From: Bradyrhizobium sp. CCGB12
GTDB taxonomy: Bacteria > Pseudomonadota > Alphaproteobacteria > Rhizobiales > Xanthobacteraceae
Direction of reading: 5' to 3'
DNA: 64,000 nucleotides
Assembly (NCBI RefSeq): GCF_024199845.1
Contig: NZ_JANADO010000001.1
Location: forward strand, 7,564,001-7,628,000
Translations under genes and position numbers: made by a program
Notes under the pieces: generated by a model
The model's database searches: none
What the model was told of the DNA's origin: nothing
What the model saw: the letters and a program-made list of their open reading frames with translations, nothing else
In this document: positions 1 through 8,911 of the stretch, piece after piece
Layout of the letters: each line of letters starts with the position of its first letter
Numbering within the stretch: position 1 is the first letter of the stretch

Positions 1-1
1 T

Positions 2-94
2 GAAAAAGCAATTCGCGAACGGGATGGCACGTGCTTTGAACTCCTGGAGAAGGAGACGCAGTCCGCAGGCGGCGCTCGTGATCGGCTGGCGTGA
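2..94 (+). CDS. 3' end of an upstream gene (partial)
   Basis: An open frame enters from outside the window and stops at a TGA at 92-94. About 30 codons are visible, ending in GGARDRLA. The stop overlaps the GTG start of the next gene in a GTGA arrangement, which suggests two genes of one phage-type operon with coupled translation. The visible part is too short to name. From its place before a terminase small subunit it could belong to a phage packaging region, but that is inference. Confidence 0.5.
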   Translation, partial: EKAIRERDGTCFELLEKETQSAGGARDRLA

Positions 95-564
95 TCGGAA
101 CGGACATGCGGGGCCGTCGTCCAAAACCAACGAGGATCAAGTCTTTGACGGGTAATCCGGGGAAGCGTCCCCTCAATTTGCACGAGCCGCGGCCCGAACC
201 CGCGCTACCCGAATGCCCACCGGAACTCAATTCGGTTGCCAAGCGCGAATGGATGCGGCTGACCGGCGAGCTTTCCAAACTTGGTCTCATAACTCACCTA
301 GACCGCGGCGCGCTGGCTACCTACTGCGGCGCATATGCGATGTGGGCGGAAGCGATGGAGCAAATCCAGAAGTTCGGCACGATGGTCAAATCACCGACAG
401 GATATCCGATACAATCACCCTACCTAGCAATCGCCAACCGACAGGCGGAGATTATGATGCGGATCGCGTCGGAGTTCGGTTTCACGCCCGCAAGTCGCAG
501 TCGGATATCCTTGCCTTCGCAAGATCAGCTACCACTCTTTGATGGGGACGATGGAGAGATCTGA
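91..564 (+). CDS. phage terminase small subunit, P27 family
   Basis: This 157-residue protein resembles the P27-type terminase small subunit, which recognises phage DNA and guides the large subunit during packaging. The N-terminus has the family's basic start (RGRRPKPT) followed by GNPGKRPL and a proline-rich stretch, then a helical region with AKREWMRL. The GTG start overlaps the stop of the preceding frame; an internal ATG at codon 6 is an alternative. No terminase large subunit, portal or capsid gene follows, and the next gene is a helicase-like ATPase. It is therefore most likely a stranded remnant of a prophage cut by the neighbouring island. Confidence 0.8.
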   Translation: MIGTDMRGRRPKPTRIKSLTGNPGKRPLNLHEPRPEPALPECPPELNSVAKREWMRLTGELSKLGLITHLDRGALATYCGAYAMWAEAMEQIQKFGTMVKSPTGYPIQSPYLAIANRQAEIMMRIASEFGFTPASRSRISLPSQDQLPLFDGDDGEI

Positions 565-642
565 GCGCCCTGTGGACATTCGCGCTTTTCGCGGCCAGTA
601 GTTTAGAACGGTTGTGCAAATAAGACGGGATAAGTTTTCGAG

Positions 643-2676
643 ATGGTCGCATATGCGAGCTATACGGCTCAGGAATTTCTCACTACGTCGGACGATGCGA
701 TTTTCGCCCGCCTGGTTCGAAGTGATGCAGTTTCTGGCTTCAGCCAATTCTCTCACAAACAAGGATGGTCGTGGGGTGAAGCCGTCCGGCTGATGAAGTC
801 GGCTTGCGAACAGCTCATCATCGCAGATGTACGATACTCAGATGTCGGCATCGTTTTGGAATACCGCATCCCCCGCCGAGAAAAGCGGTTGGATGCTGCC
901 TTCCTATTTCGCGAAACTATCGCAGTTGTTGAGTTTAAAGCAGGGAGCGCCACAGCGACGAGTGATGCTTTGGCTCAAGTCGCCGACTATTGCCTCGATC
1001 TGGCCTACTATCACGCGGAGAGCCAAGGGAGGAAGATCGTTCCCATCGTGTGCTCGACGGAGGCGCAGTCCAGTCAGGTGGTGCCTACATCCGATTCGAC
1101 GTTGATCGAGGATACGCAGTGCGTCGGTGAGGCGGATTTCGCGGCACTGTTGACCCGCATCGCGGACAGCGACAGGAAGGGGACTTCTGATAATATTTCG
1201 CACGTGCGGTGGTGCGCGAGTTCCTATCGACCGATTCCTGGAGTCATTGAAACCACGGTGAGCTTGTTCAACAAGCACGGCTCGGACGACATCAACGCCG
1301 CGCTGGCCGACCGCGATACGATCGATCGCTCTATGAGGGCGATCGAGGGTATCGCGCGAGAGTCTCGCGAGCGGAGCCAAAAGACTTTGTGCCTTCTCAC
1401 GGGCGTTCCCGGCGCGGGCAAGACGCTAACCGGACTTCGTATCGCGCACAGTCCGGAATTTCTGCAAGCCGGCTGGCGGAGCGTCTTCCTGTCGGGAAAC
1501 GGTCCACTGTTGAAGGTCCTGAAAGCTGCTTTGGCGGCAGACTATAAGGATCATCAGGGCTGCACCAAAGCTATCGCGCAGCGACATGCCGAATCATTGC
1601 TCCATAGCGTGCATGCGTACCTTGCCGAAGCCCAAAAGACCGAATCGCCGCCGTCAGAGAGCGTTGTGATTTTTGATGAAGCGCAGCGCGCCTGGGATGC
1701 AGCCAAGATGCAGAAGATGGCGGCGCGACAGCGTAGCTTTGGTGCCGTGTCTGAATTGTCTCCACCCGTTACGGCAACTTCGGAACCGGCTCAGATCCTG
1801 GAAGTAATGAACCGCCATGCAGGGGGCGTCATGGTCGTGGCCCTCTGCGGAAGCGGGCAGGAGATCCATGATGGGGAAGCTGGTGTTGGAGAATGGATCG
1901 CCGCTCGAAATCAGTCCTACGCCGATTGGCGGCTCATCTGTAGCCCTTCTGCAATAGAGCGAGCGGGTGTGGACGCCGCGGGCGTGAATGCCGAGGTGTG
2001 GCCAAGTATGCATCTGACCAGCTCAATCCGCAGTCATCGTGCGTCTGAGCATGCTGATTGGGTGGATGCTGTACTGACGGGACGTCCCAAAGATGCCCGC
2101 CAACACATAGATCACACCGGCTTTCCGATAGCCCTCGTCAGGCGCCTCGATGATGCCAGAGCGTGGCTACGCAAGACGACCCTCGGCTCCAGGCGTTTCG
2201 GCTTGGTCGCGAGTTCGGGCTGTTCTCGCTTGAGACCATATGGGGTCGAAGTTGCGGCGGGGTTCAGGAAGGAATTGGACTACGCTGAATGGTTCACCGC
2301 GCCGCGAGGTGATTTGCGATCGTCGTTCGCATTGGAGACTGCGGCAACGGAATTCGAGTGCCAGGGCCTCGAGCTGGACAGGGTAGCCGTTTGCTGGGGG
2401 TGGGACCTGACCCTATGCGAGGGTGAACTCTTGCCGCGGACGTTCCGCGGCACCAACTGGACCAACGTGAGGCGGCCGAGGGAGCGTGAGTACACGATCA
2501 ACAAGTATCGTGTTCTTCTGACCAGGGCACGTGAGGGAATGGTGATTTGGGTGCCTCTAGGAGACGAGGCGGACCCGACCAGATCGCCGTTGGAGATGGA
2601 CCGGCTAGCTGATTACCTGGTCGATTGCGGGGCGCAGCCCATTCGGCACTCGGTCGACGGCTCACTTCTTCCATAA
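643..2676 (+). CDS. DUF2075-type helicase-like ATPase with N-terminal PD-(D/E)XK-like domain
   Basis: The 677-residue protein joins two parts. Residues 65-140 contain a nuclease-like pattern, D84 followed by the strand VVEFK (E97, K99), as in the PD-(D/E)XK fold. From about residue 245 there is a P-loop ATPase of the DUF2075 (Schlafen-type helicase) family: Walker A GVPGAGKT (254-261), Walker B VVIFDEAQRAW (341-351), the family motif ATEFECQGLELD, and a helicase motif VI, YRVLLTRAREGM, near the C-terminus. Proteins of this kind are frequent in defence islands, and a role in restriction of foreign DNA or RNA is inferred. The stop codon TAA lies inside the first copy of the island repeat. The ribosome binding site is weak. 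Confidence 0.75.
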   Translation: MVAYASYTAQEFLTTSDDAIFARLVRSDAVSGFSQFSHKQGWSWGEAVRLMKSACEQLIIADVRYSDVGIVLEYRIPRREKRLDAAFLFRETIAVVEFKAGSATATSDALAQVADYCLDLAYYHAESQGRKIVPIVCSTEAQSSQVVPTSDSTLIEDTQCVGEADFAALLTRIADSDRKGTSDNISHVRWCASSYRPIPGVIETTVSLFNKHGSDDINAALADRDTIDRSMRAIEGIARESRERSQKTLCLLTGVPGAGKTLTGLRIAHSPEFLQAGWRSVFLSGNGPLLKVLKAALAADYKDHQGCTKAIAQRHAESLLHSVHAYLAEAQKTESPPSESVVIFDEAQRAWDAAKMQKMAARQRSFGAVSELSPPVTATSEPAQILEVMNRHAGGVMVVALCGSGQEIHDGEAGVGEWIAARNQSYADWRLICSPSAIERAGVDAAGVNAEVWPSMHLTSSIRSHRASEHADWVDAVLTGRPKDARQHIDHTGFPIALVRRLDDARAWLRKTTLGSRRFGLVASSGCSRLRPYGVEVAAGFRKELDYAEWFTAPRGDLRSSFALETAATEFECQGLELDRVAVCWGWDLTLCEGELLPRTFRGTNWTNVRRPREREYTINKYRVLLTRAREGMVIWVPLGDEADPTRSPLEMDRLADYLVDCGAQPIRHSVDGSLLP

Positions 2677-2694
2677 CTTCTATTTTCCGAATCC
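2663..2694 (+). repeat. island repeat, copy 1
   Basis: TTCTTCCATAAC, nine bases (ttctatttt) and CCGAAT. It matches copies at 4566 and 10042 over about 28 bases and keeps their spacing. The stop codon of the preceding gene is the TAA inside it. Unlike copies 2 and 3 it has no perfect hairpin in front. Confidence 0.7.
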
Positions 2695-2868
2695 GGCCAA
2701 GCCGCGCTACCCGTGCGCCAGGCCGCCGCAAGCCTGTACCTCGCCAAGCGCTTCCCTTTTTCGGGCCGGTTCGGTAATCCAGCCTTGATGTCGGGAGGCG
2801 TCCGTCGGGAGCACTCGACGCCATCGTGGCAGGGCTCGACATTCTGATATCGAGAAGCGAGACGGGCT

Positions 2869-4542
2869 TTGACGGGAGCAGTCGAGGGAGATTGGCGCAA
2901 GGTTAGAGAGGGCATCCTTCGGCGCGACAAATTTAAATGCGTCGAATGCGAGACGCCATGCAGCCGCGGTGACGCTGACATTCATCATCTCCTTCCACGA
3001 TCGGCCGGTGGTACCGATGAACCTTCAAACTTGGTGACGCTGTGCGACGGCTGTCATGCGGCACATCATCCCAAACTTGCTGCCGGACTAGGTCGCCGCG
3101 CCATCGAACGGTGGGCCGTGAGACTGGCCCGATGGCTCGATCGCCGGGGTGAGGTCCCCGAGGAGGGTCAGAACTTCGGGCCGGCGCTCCGGTTATTCGG
3201 CTTAGATCGCTTTCGGGACGGTCAGCTGGCGGTCATCCAAGCAGCCCTTGCGGGTCGATCGATTCTGGTTGTCAGCCCGACGGGTTTTGGCAAGACGCTG
3301 TGCTTTCAATTGCCGGCAGTTTTGCGACGGCAGGTCAGCGTGGTCGTGTCTCCCTTGAAAGCGCTCATGGGCGAGCAGGTCTCCGCGTTGCTGAGGCGCA
3401 AGATTCCATCCAGCTTTATCAACAGTGACATTGACGTGGATGAGAAGCGCCTTCGCTACCGGCTGTTGGCGAGCGACCATATTAAGTTGCTGTATGCGGC
3501 GCCGGAACGGTTCTTTGTTCGAAATCTCAATGAGCAACAGCTGCTGCGGTCACTTCGGCCCGCGTTTTTGGTGATCGACGAAGCTCACTGCGTTGACCAG
3601 TGGGGCGTGGATTTTCGGCCGGAGTATGGCCGTCTCAAGGAGGTTCGCGAAGCGCTGGGGTCACCGCCGGTTTTGGCGTTCACGGCGACGGCTGGACAGG
3701 ACATGCAAGAACGCATCCTGAAGTCGCTCGGTATCCCGGACGCGCAAGTATTCGTGCGCGGAGTTGACCGACCCAACATTGCGCTTTGTCGATGGAGCGT
3801 GGCAGTCGACGAACGTCCTGGAGTTATCGCGCAGCTTTGTCGCGTTCGTATGCCAAGTCGCGGTAAGGTGATGATTTTCGTACCAACCCGGAAGATTGGG
3901 GAGGCGCTACAAAAGCATCTTAGCGAACAGGGTTTAAGAACGCCGTTCTATCATTCGCAGCTCGGTGACGCCTGGAAGCGGGAGCAGCTCTTGAAGAGAT
4001 TCTCCGGGGAAAGTCGGCCGGAGGTCGATCGAATCATCTGTACGAGCGCGTTCGGTATGGGCCTCGACATCAAAAACGTTCGCTTGGTCATCCATTGGCA
4101 GCATCCATCTTCCATTGAGGACTATCTTCAAGAATTCGGACGCGCCGGCCGAGATGGCAAAGCCTCTGTTGCAGTGCTGCTGCACGATCGGAGCAATACA
4201 CGGCGCGGTATCGGTCTTTTGCAGTTTATGGCTGATCGGGCGGTGGGGAACGCCCAATTGTCCCCTGCCGAGGCCTTAGCCGCGTCAAACCACAAGGCCA
4301 CTCAGATCGATCGAATGGCACGCCTAACGACGTGCCAGGGATGCTTCCGGGAGGCTCTTGTTGGATATTTCACGGGACCCAGGCGAGCTGTACGCAGGAG
4401 CTTTTCAACTTGGCTCCTAGAACTCGTGTTTGCGGATCGCGGAGTGCGGCAGCAGAGGGCAGATTGTTGCGATTCGTGCCAGCAGCGTCTCATCAGCCGC
4501 CAGGGGCCGCTCGCCTTCGTCAGCAAAGTGTTGTGCGACTAG
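2869..4542 (+). CDS. HNH-RecQ fusion: N-terminal HNH domain joined to a RecQ-like DNA helicase
   Basis: Residues 15-70 form a zinc-binding HNH module: C24/C27, HH at 39-40, N54, C59/C62 and H63/H66. From about residue 105 a RecQ-type superfamily 2 helicase follows: Walker A SPTGFGKT (136-143), DEAH (237-240) with the aromatic-rich loop CVDQWGVDFRPEY, FTATA (271-275) and the motif VI sequence EFGRAGRDG. A C-terminal cysteine cluster (CQGC ... CCDSC) looks like the RecQ zinc site. The winged-helix and HRDC domains of a housekeeping RecQ are absent at 557 residues. A full-length recQ lies at 46618, so this copy is accessory. The inferred role is unwinding coupled to cleavage of invading DNA. The TTG start has a poor binding site and is uncertain. 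Confidence 0.85.
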   Translation: MTGAVEGDWRKVREGILRRDKFKCVECETPCSRGDADIHHLLPRSAGGTDEPSNLVTLCDGCHAAHHPKLAAGLGRRAIERWAVRLARWLDRRGEVPEEGQNFGPALRLFGLDRFRDGQLAVIQAALAGRSILVVSPTGFGKTLCFQLPAVLRRQVSVVVSPLKALMGEQVSALLRRKIPSSFINSDIDVDEKRLRYRLLASDHIKLLYAAPERFFVRNLNEQQLLRSLRPAFLVIDEAHCVDQWGVDFRPEYGRLKEVREALGSPPVLAFTATAGQDMQERILKSLGIPDAQVFVRGVDRPNIALCRWSVAVDERPGVIAQLCRVRMPSRGKVMIFVPTRKIGEALQKHLSEQGLRTPFYHSQLGDAWKREQLLKRFSGESRPEVDRIICTSAFGMGLDIKNVRLVIHWQHPSSIEDYLQEFGRAGRDGKASVAVLLHDRSNTRRGIGLLQFMADRAVGNAQLSPAEALAASNHKATQIDRMARLTTCQGCFREALVGYFTGPRRAVRRSFSTWLLELVFADRGVRQQRADCCDSCQQRLISRQGPLAFVSKVLCD

Positions 4543-4967
4543 TTGCCGGTCGGCCGTAGGCCGACTTCTTCCATAACATCTCATTTGCGAACGCCCGCTC
4601 CTGGGCGCGCATGCTGTGTAGTCGCGCTCAATCGCTTTCGCTCCGAACTTGATCAGCGACTTTGAGGCGGGATTTGTATCCCAGCATTTACCCTTTCGGT
4701 CGCGTCAAAGACGCCATAGTGCGGGCCATGTCATCGATTGCGGATGCTCCAATTCAAAAGGCGATTCAAAGCGTGTTAATTCGACGAACTGAAGCATGCT
4801 TTTCGAGATGGTGCTTCTGTCTCAAAGCCAGAGCGAGCGCCGGGCAATCGGCAACGACGTGGCTATGCAGCCACCGGCCTAAATTGGCCGCAACTAAGAT
4901 GGGCGTCGTATGCACTTCGAGCGTCACAGCGGTCCGATGCTGGACTCTCCACGACAGAGGCGAGAGG
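4543..4967. other. intergenic region with island repeat copy 2
   Basis: This 425-base gap between the HNH-RecQ gene and the convergent GHKL ATPase gene starts with a perfect hairpin and repeat copy 2 (4549-4592). I see no convincing gene in the rest. A plus-strand open frame from 4662 runs on antisense into the GHKL gene and has no protein-like features. Confidence 0.6.
4549..4592 (+). repeat. island repeat, copy 2, with upstream hairpin
   Basis: A perfect 7-base stem (GTCGGCC / GGCCGAC, loop GTA) at 4549-4565 is followed by TTCTTCCATAAC, nine bases and GCGAAC. The hairpin plus pyrimidine-rich tail would pass for a weak intrinsic terminator of the HNH-RecQ gene. The homology continues past the hairpin, so termination alone does not explain it. 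Confidence 0.75.
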
Positions 4968-6539
4968 CTACGCATCCAGATGAATATGGTAGAGCTTCAT
5001 CAGAACCACTTTGACAAGCTCTTCAGCTTCATGGAGGTCGGTATCGGTGATCACAGGATCCGCACGTCCGTAGGTAAGAGCTTCGCGCCGTCTGGCCATA
5101 TTCTCGATCTGCACCCAGACGTCGTCTGGCAGAGTGATAGAGGTCTTTAGGTCGGCCGGCACCCGCGGTGCGCGCCGCAAAAGCAACTTTAGGTCCTTCT
5201 CATCAACGCCAGGGTCTAATTCATTTACCAAGTATGCGCGCAAGGCCGAGGTGAGAGTCAGATCTAGCAGGTTGAATGAAAACCAGTTCGCCTGTTCTAG
5301 CGGCTGCTTAGCAACCGTCGTTGCAGCGACCACCCCTTCGTAGAGACCCTTTACCCAGGGCTTTCGCTTGACCAACCGAAGATTTTTGGCCGCCATGCGC
5401 TCTGCAAGCCTTGGTCTCGACTTCGGAGCATCAGGAAGGAAAGACCTTCGCGCGGTGATGAAGTCGGCGATCGGCACATCGACGATCCTACCAACATTGT
5501 AGGCGAAAACCTTATCGGACCAGTCACCCATCCACGTGCGCGAGATTCTGGCGTAATCGGCCACCACTGTAACCAGCCAATCGTGAAGTGCAACGAAGAC
5601 ATGATGTTTGGTGCTGACGTCCGACTTACTGCTGTTCCATGGCATTTCGCCGGCATCGCCACGAAGTGATACAATTACCTTTGTTAGGGCAATCTTCGGG
5701 TGCGGAAGGCCGGCTTGGCCGCGCGTAAACCCAACATCGAAGCTCTTCATTGCGGGAGCCACCAGTCGGTCGTTGCAGTAGAAATAGACGCCGTACTCGC
5801 CGGCCGTAGGGCTGGATTCGCTACTGAGGCCAGCTAGGACTTCGACCTCAACTATGCGGTTCTTCGGAGTTTCAAGCTTGCCCGTATAGTGTCGCGGCTC
5901 GTAACCGGGTGGGAACGACCAATCATCGAAGAAGCGCGGCATCACCGGCGTGCCATTAAGCTCAAGCGATACCCCAGGGCGGGTAAGATACTTCGCGTAG
6001 GTCGCGCCGAGATGATTCCGAAGGAGTTCAAGAGAATCATCGGAGATTTTCACACGCAGCTTCTGAAGCTCAACGTGGGTTGTGCGTGGTGGAATAGCGT
6101 CGACGCTAAAGAGCGGCAGCTCCCAGTCGTCATCGTTGAGCCATGTCTCATCAAACTCTACCTGGTACGTCCCTCCGTCGCCGTACCGCGTTCGAATCTT
6201 GATGTCTTCTGCGAGCGCCACCACTGCACGTTTTGTTCCGACCCCGAAGATGCCGATAGTCTCGTCCGTCGAGGATGATCCGGACTGACCTGGTCCAACA
6301 ATGAAGCGCAACTCGTCGCGAGCCAGACCGCCGGCATCGTCCTCTACCCGGATTGTACCCTGCTCTTCGTCGAGGCTTAGCTTGATATTGATAGCGCTTT
6401 TCCGGCCGGCTCGGGTCCAGACATCGAAACCATTGTCGACCAGCTCGCAAATCGACTTGTTCAGATCATAGTCGGCGATGATCGAAAGAAAGAGCCGCTT
6501 GGACGGTACAGCATCCAGCTTTCCCACCTGGCGTTTCAT
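4968..6539 (-). CDS. GHKL/Hsp90-type ATPase (MORC-like), defence-associated
   Basis: The N-terminal 200 residues form a GHKL ATP-binding fold. The N-box is CELVDNGFD (E32, N36), the G1 motif DDAGG (67-71), and the ATP-lid glycine motif GIFGVGTKRA (96-105). A central region and a charged helical C-terminus are unassigned; there is no kinase, topoisomerase or MutL C-terminal signature, so it is not a sensor kinase. It is divergent from the ATPase/HNH pair at 6589-9916, with only 49 bases between the starts, which suggests joint regulation. A switch or clamp function in a defence system is inferred. A GAGGGAA motif precedes the ATG. Confidence 0.7.
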   Translation of the reverse strand: MKRQVGKLDAVPSKRLFLSIIADYDLNKSICELVDNGFDVWTRAGRKSAINIKLSLDEEQGTIRVEDDAGGLARDELRFIVGPGQSGSSSTDETIGIFGVGTKRAVVALAEDIKIRTRYGDGGTYQVEFDETWLNDDDWELPLFSVDAIPPRTTHVELQKLRVKISDDSLELLRNHLGATYAKYLTRPGVSLELNGTPVMPRFFDDWSFPPGYEPRHYTGKLETPKNRIVEVEVLAGLSSESSPTAGEYGVYFYCNDRLVAPAMKSFDVGFTRGQAGLPHPKIALTKVIVSLRGDAGEMPWNSSKSDVSTKHHVFVALHDWLVTVVADYARISRTWMGDWSDKVFAYNVGRIVDVPIADFITARRSFLPDAPKSRPRLAERMAAKNLRLVKRKPWVKGLYEGVVAATTVAKQPLEQANWFSFNLLDLTLTSALRAYLVNELDPGVDEKDLKLLLRRAPRVPADLKTSITLPDDVWVQIENMARRREALTYGRADPVITDTDLHEAEELVKVVLMKLYHIHLDA

Positions 6540-6588
6540 TCAAATTCCCTCACCAAATTCTTGCATGTATAGCGGGCATCGCAGATAA

Positions 6589-8910
6589 TTGCGCGCGGAA
6601 GTTATTGGTTGGGGTGGGATATTGCAGTACGTCAACAGGGAATTAGTCGCACCGCCAGCGCCGTTTCAGAGCAGCGCCGCGCAGGCTGAACGAAGTGACT
6701 TCCTTCGCTACATGCGAGAGAGCCCAGAGCGCCTCTCGCAGACCACGCCGTCCTCCCGACGCTTCGAGCTGGCCCAGGACGAGACCCTGTTGGCGCTCGA
6801 TAAACTCTTCAAGGGCAAATGCGCCTTCTGCGAGAGCCGCGCGCCTCTAAACGCCCGTCTCTTCAGGCCAGCAGAGGAAGCTGAGCCGTTGGCGAAATCG
6901 GAATTTGCGCACCTCTACTACGCATGGCTCCGAACAGACTGGGGGAACGTCTACGCGGTTTGCAGCGCGTGCGCGAAGGCGGCAGGTAACCAGTTCCCCG
7001 TGGACAAACTAGACCGAGGCCCGCTGCCGACTACTGCGGAACTGGAGGCGTTTACGAACGAGAACTATGGCTTGTGGCGATGGCACCATCGCGACCGGCG
7101 GCAGTTGCTGGATCCTTGCGAAGATCGCAGCATTGCCAGCCACCTAAGTTTTAATCTTTCTGGTGGAATTCAAGCTTTTTCCAGGGTAGGTGCCCAAACG
7201 ATTGCCGTATTCAACCTCGATCGCCAAGACCTTGTCGCTTCCCGCGCAGCCGCATTCGATTCCCATGTTCAATTGCTCTTGAGCGAACTAGAGCGCGGGA
7301 TTCCTCCGAACGTCTTCGACTTCCAATCTCTCGAGTATGGGGGAGGCTGGAGCCTTCTACTCCGCCGGCTGCTCGACAGAATAGGGCGTCGACTCGATCA
7401 GACGTTTCGTTTCCGCGCAGACCAAATAGCCAGTACCATCGTCCGTATCTGGAGTACTCCCATCGGACAACAAGCTATCCGGGCTGGGCTGGAGGACGTC
7501 CGCAACCCAGTGGAGCGAGCCACTATCGCCCGTCCGGAAAGTCGAGGCGAGCCTCGGCGCCTGATCGGCGTTCATGTCACCAACTTCAAGGCTCTTGAGA
7601 ACCTTGAGCTGATACTCCCGCCCGCAATATCGCCAGACACGCGTGTGGGGCGGGAAGCAGAGGCGTCAGCCCTACTTATTCTCGGCGAGAATGCCGCTGG
7701 CAAGAGCTCGATTTTAGAAGCCGTAGCGCTTGCCCTCACGGATGAGCGTACCCGGAACATCGTCGCGCGCTCGCCAGCAAGTTTTGTTCTCGATCCTACT
7801 CTGATGGGAGCCGACAATCTGCCTTCACCACCAGCGGCGAACGTACGTCTCAATTTTGAGGGGGGTGGCGAGCTCACCTTGACTGTCTCCGAACGTTTCG
7901 ACGAGGCAGGCGCCACCGACAATCTGCCGCCGGTCTTCGCCTACGGCGCGTTCAGGCAATACGCAGGTCGATCACCAAGCCGGCCGCCGAAAGGGCACAT
8001 CGCCACGCTGTTTAAGTCAGAGACGCTGCTTGCGAACCCCGAAGAGTGGCTCCTCAAACTGCCCGACGATCATTTCGCGATGGTGGTACGTGCGCTCCAG
8101 CGCATTTTGATGATCGAGGGGGACCTTGAGGTAGTGACCCGCGACACCGCCAATCGCCGATGCCTGATCGTAACCAAGGTTGGAGAGGGACCAGAGGAGC
8201 GGTTGATTAACACACCACTTAGGGTTGTTTCCTCAGGTTTTCGTTCCGTCTTGGCGATGGTATGCGACGTACTGGCGGGATTGATAGCACTGCAGCCCGC
8301 GTCGCAACGCAAGAGTTTCGGAGAACTCGAGGCTGTCCTACTGATTGATGAAGTTGAGGCCCATCTCCACCCACGGTGGAAGATGCAAATAATGGCTGCG
8401 TTGAGGAGAGTGCTCCCTAAGGCCACGATCATTGCGACTACCCATGACCCGCTCTGTCTGCGTGGGATGCATGACCAGGAGGTCGTCGTACTTAATCGCG
8501 CCATAAAGGCAGGCAAGGAAAGTCAAGACGATCTACCCGTCTTTGTCGAAGCTGTGTTCGCGCTTCCAAACGTCGAGAACTTGACCGTGGAACAGCTTTT
8601 GACATCAGACTTCTTTTCGATGTTCAGCACGGACTCTCCCGCAGCTGAATTCCATCTCGCAAAGCTAGGAGATCTAATCGCACGGGAGGCTCGAGGGGAA
8701 GTGCTGGACGTATCCGAAGAGACGACGCTCAGTGACCTTCGCAAAGAGGTCGTGGATGCACTATCGCTGGGTTCCTCAGAAGTGCAGCGTCTGATCGAGG
8801 AAGCTGTGTTCGCTTACATCCAGAAAAGGCGCGGACTACGAGCCCTCCAGCTCGAGACCCTCAGAGGCGACACACGAGAGCTTATTGTGAAAGCTCTGGA
8901 GGCGTACTGA
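6589..8910 (+). CDS. ABC-type ATPase with degenerate N-terminal HNH domain (PtuA-like)
   Basis: The C-terminal part (about 325-640) is a SMC/ABC-type ATPase as in Septu PtuA and OLD-like proteins: Walker A LGENAAGKSS (365-374), signature-like VVSSGFRS, Walker B AVLLIDEVEAHLHP and H-loop TTHDP. Residues 70-140 resemble the HNH domain of the next gene product and keep both zinc pairs (C78/C81, C125/C128) and N120. The position of the catalytic His is Leu (L91 in ARLFRPA), and the asparagine after the second zinc pair is Ala. This domain is probably a dead nuclease serving binding or assembly. The TTG start is uncertain. Only one base separates its stop from the next start. Confidence 0.8.
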   Translation: MRAEVIGWGGILQYVNRELVAPPAPFQSSAAQAERSDFLRYMRESPERLSQTTPSSRRFELAQDETLLALDKLFKGKCAFCESRAPLNARLFRPAEEAEPLAKSEFAHLYYAWLRTDWGNVYAVCSACAKAAGNQFPVDKLDRGPLPTTAELEAFTNENYGLWRWHHRDRRQLLDPCEDRSIASHLSFNLSGGIQAFSRVGAQTIAVFNLDRQDLVASRAAAFDSHVQLLLSELERGIPPNVFDFQSLEYGGGWSLLLRRLLDRIGRRLDQTFRFRADQIASTIVRIWSTPIGQQAIRAGLEDVRNPVERATIARPESRGEPRRLIGVHVTNFKALENLELILPPAISPDTRVGREAEASALLILGENAAGKSSILEAVALALTDERTRNIVARSPASFVLDPTLMGADNLPSPPAANVRLNFEGGGELTLTVSERFDEAGATDNLPPVFAYGAFRQYAGRSPSRPPKGHIATLFKSETLLANPEEWLLKLPDDHFAMVVRALQRILMIEGDLEVVTRDTANRRCLIVTKVGEGPEERLINTPLRVVSSGFRSVLAMVCDVLAGLIALQPASQRKSFGELEAVLLIDEVEAHLHPRWKMQIMAALRRVLPKATIIATTHDPLCLRGMHDQEVVVLNRAIKAGKESQDDLPVFVEAVFALPNVENLTVEQLLTSDFFSMFSTDSPAAEFHLAKLGDLIAREARGEVLDVSEETTLSDLRKEVVDALSLGSSEVQRLIEEAVFAYIQKRRGLRALQLETLRGDTRELIVKALEAY

Positions 8911-8911
8911 C

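Noticed and set aside
4662..5150. Plus-strand gene between HNH-RecQ and the GHKL gene
   Set aside because: It overlaps the GHKL gene antisense, has no binding site and has Cys/Ser/Trp-rich noise composition.
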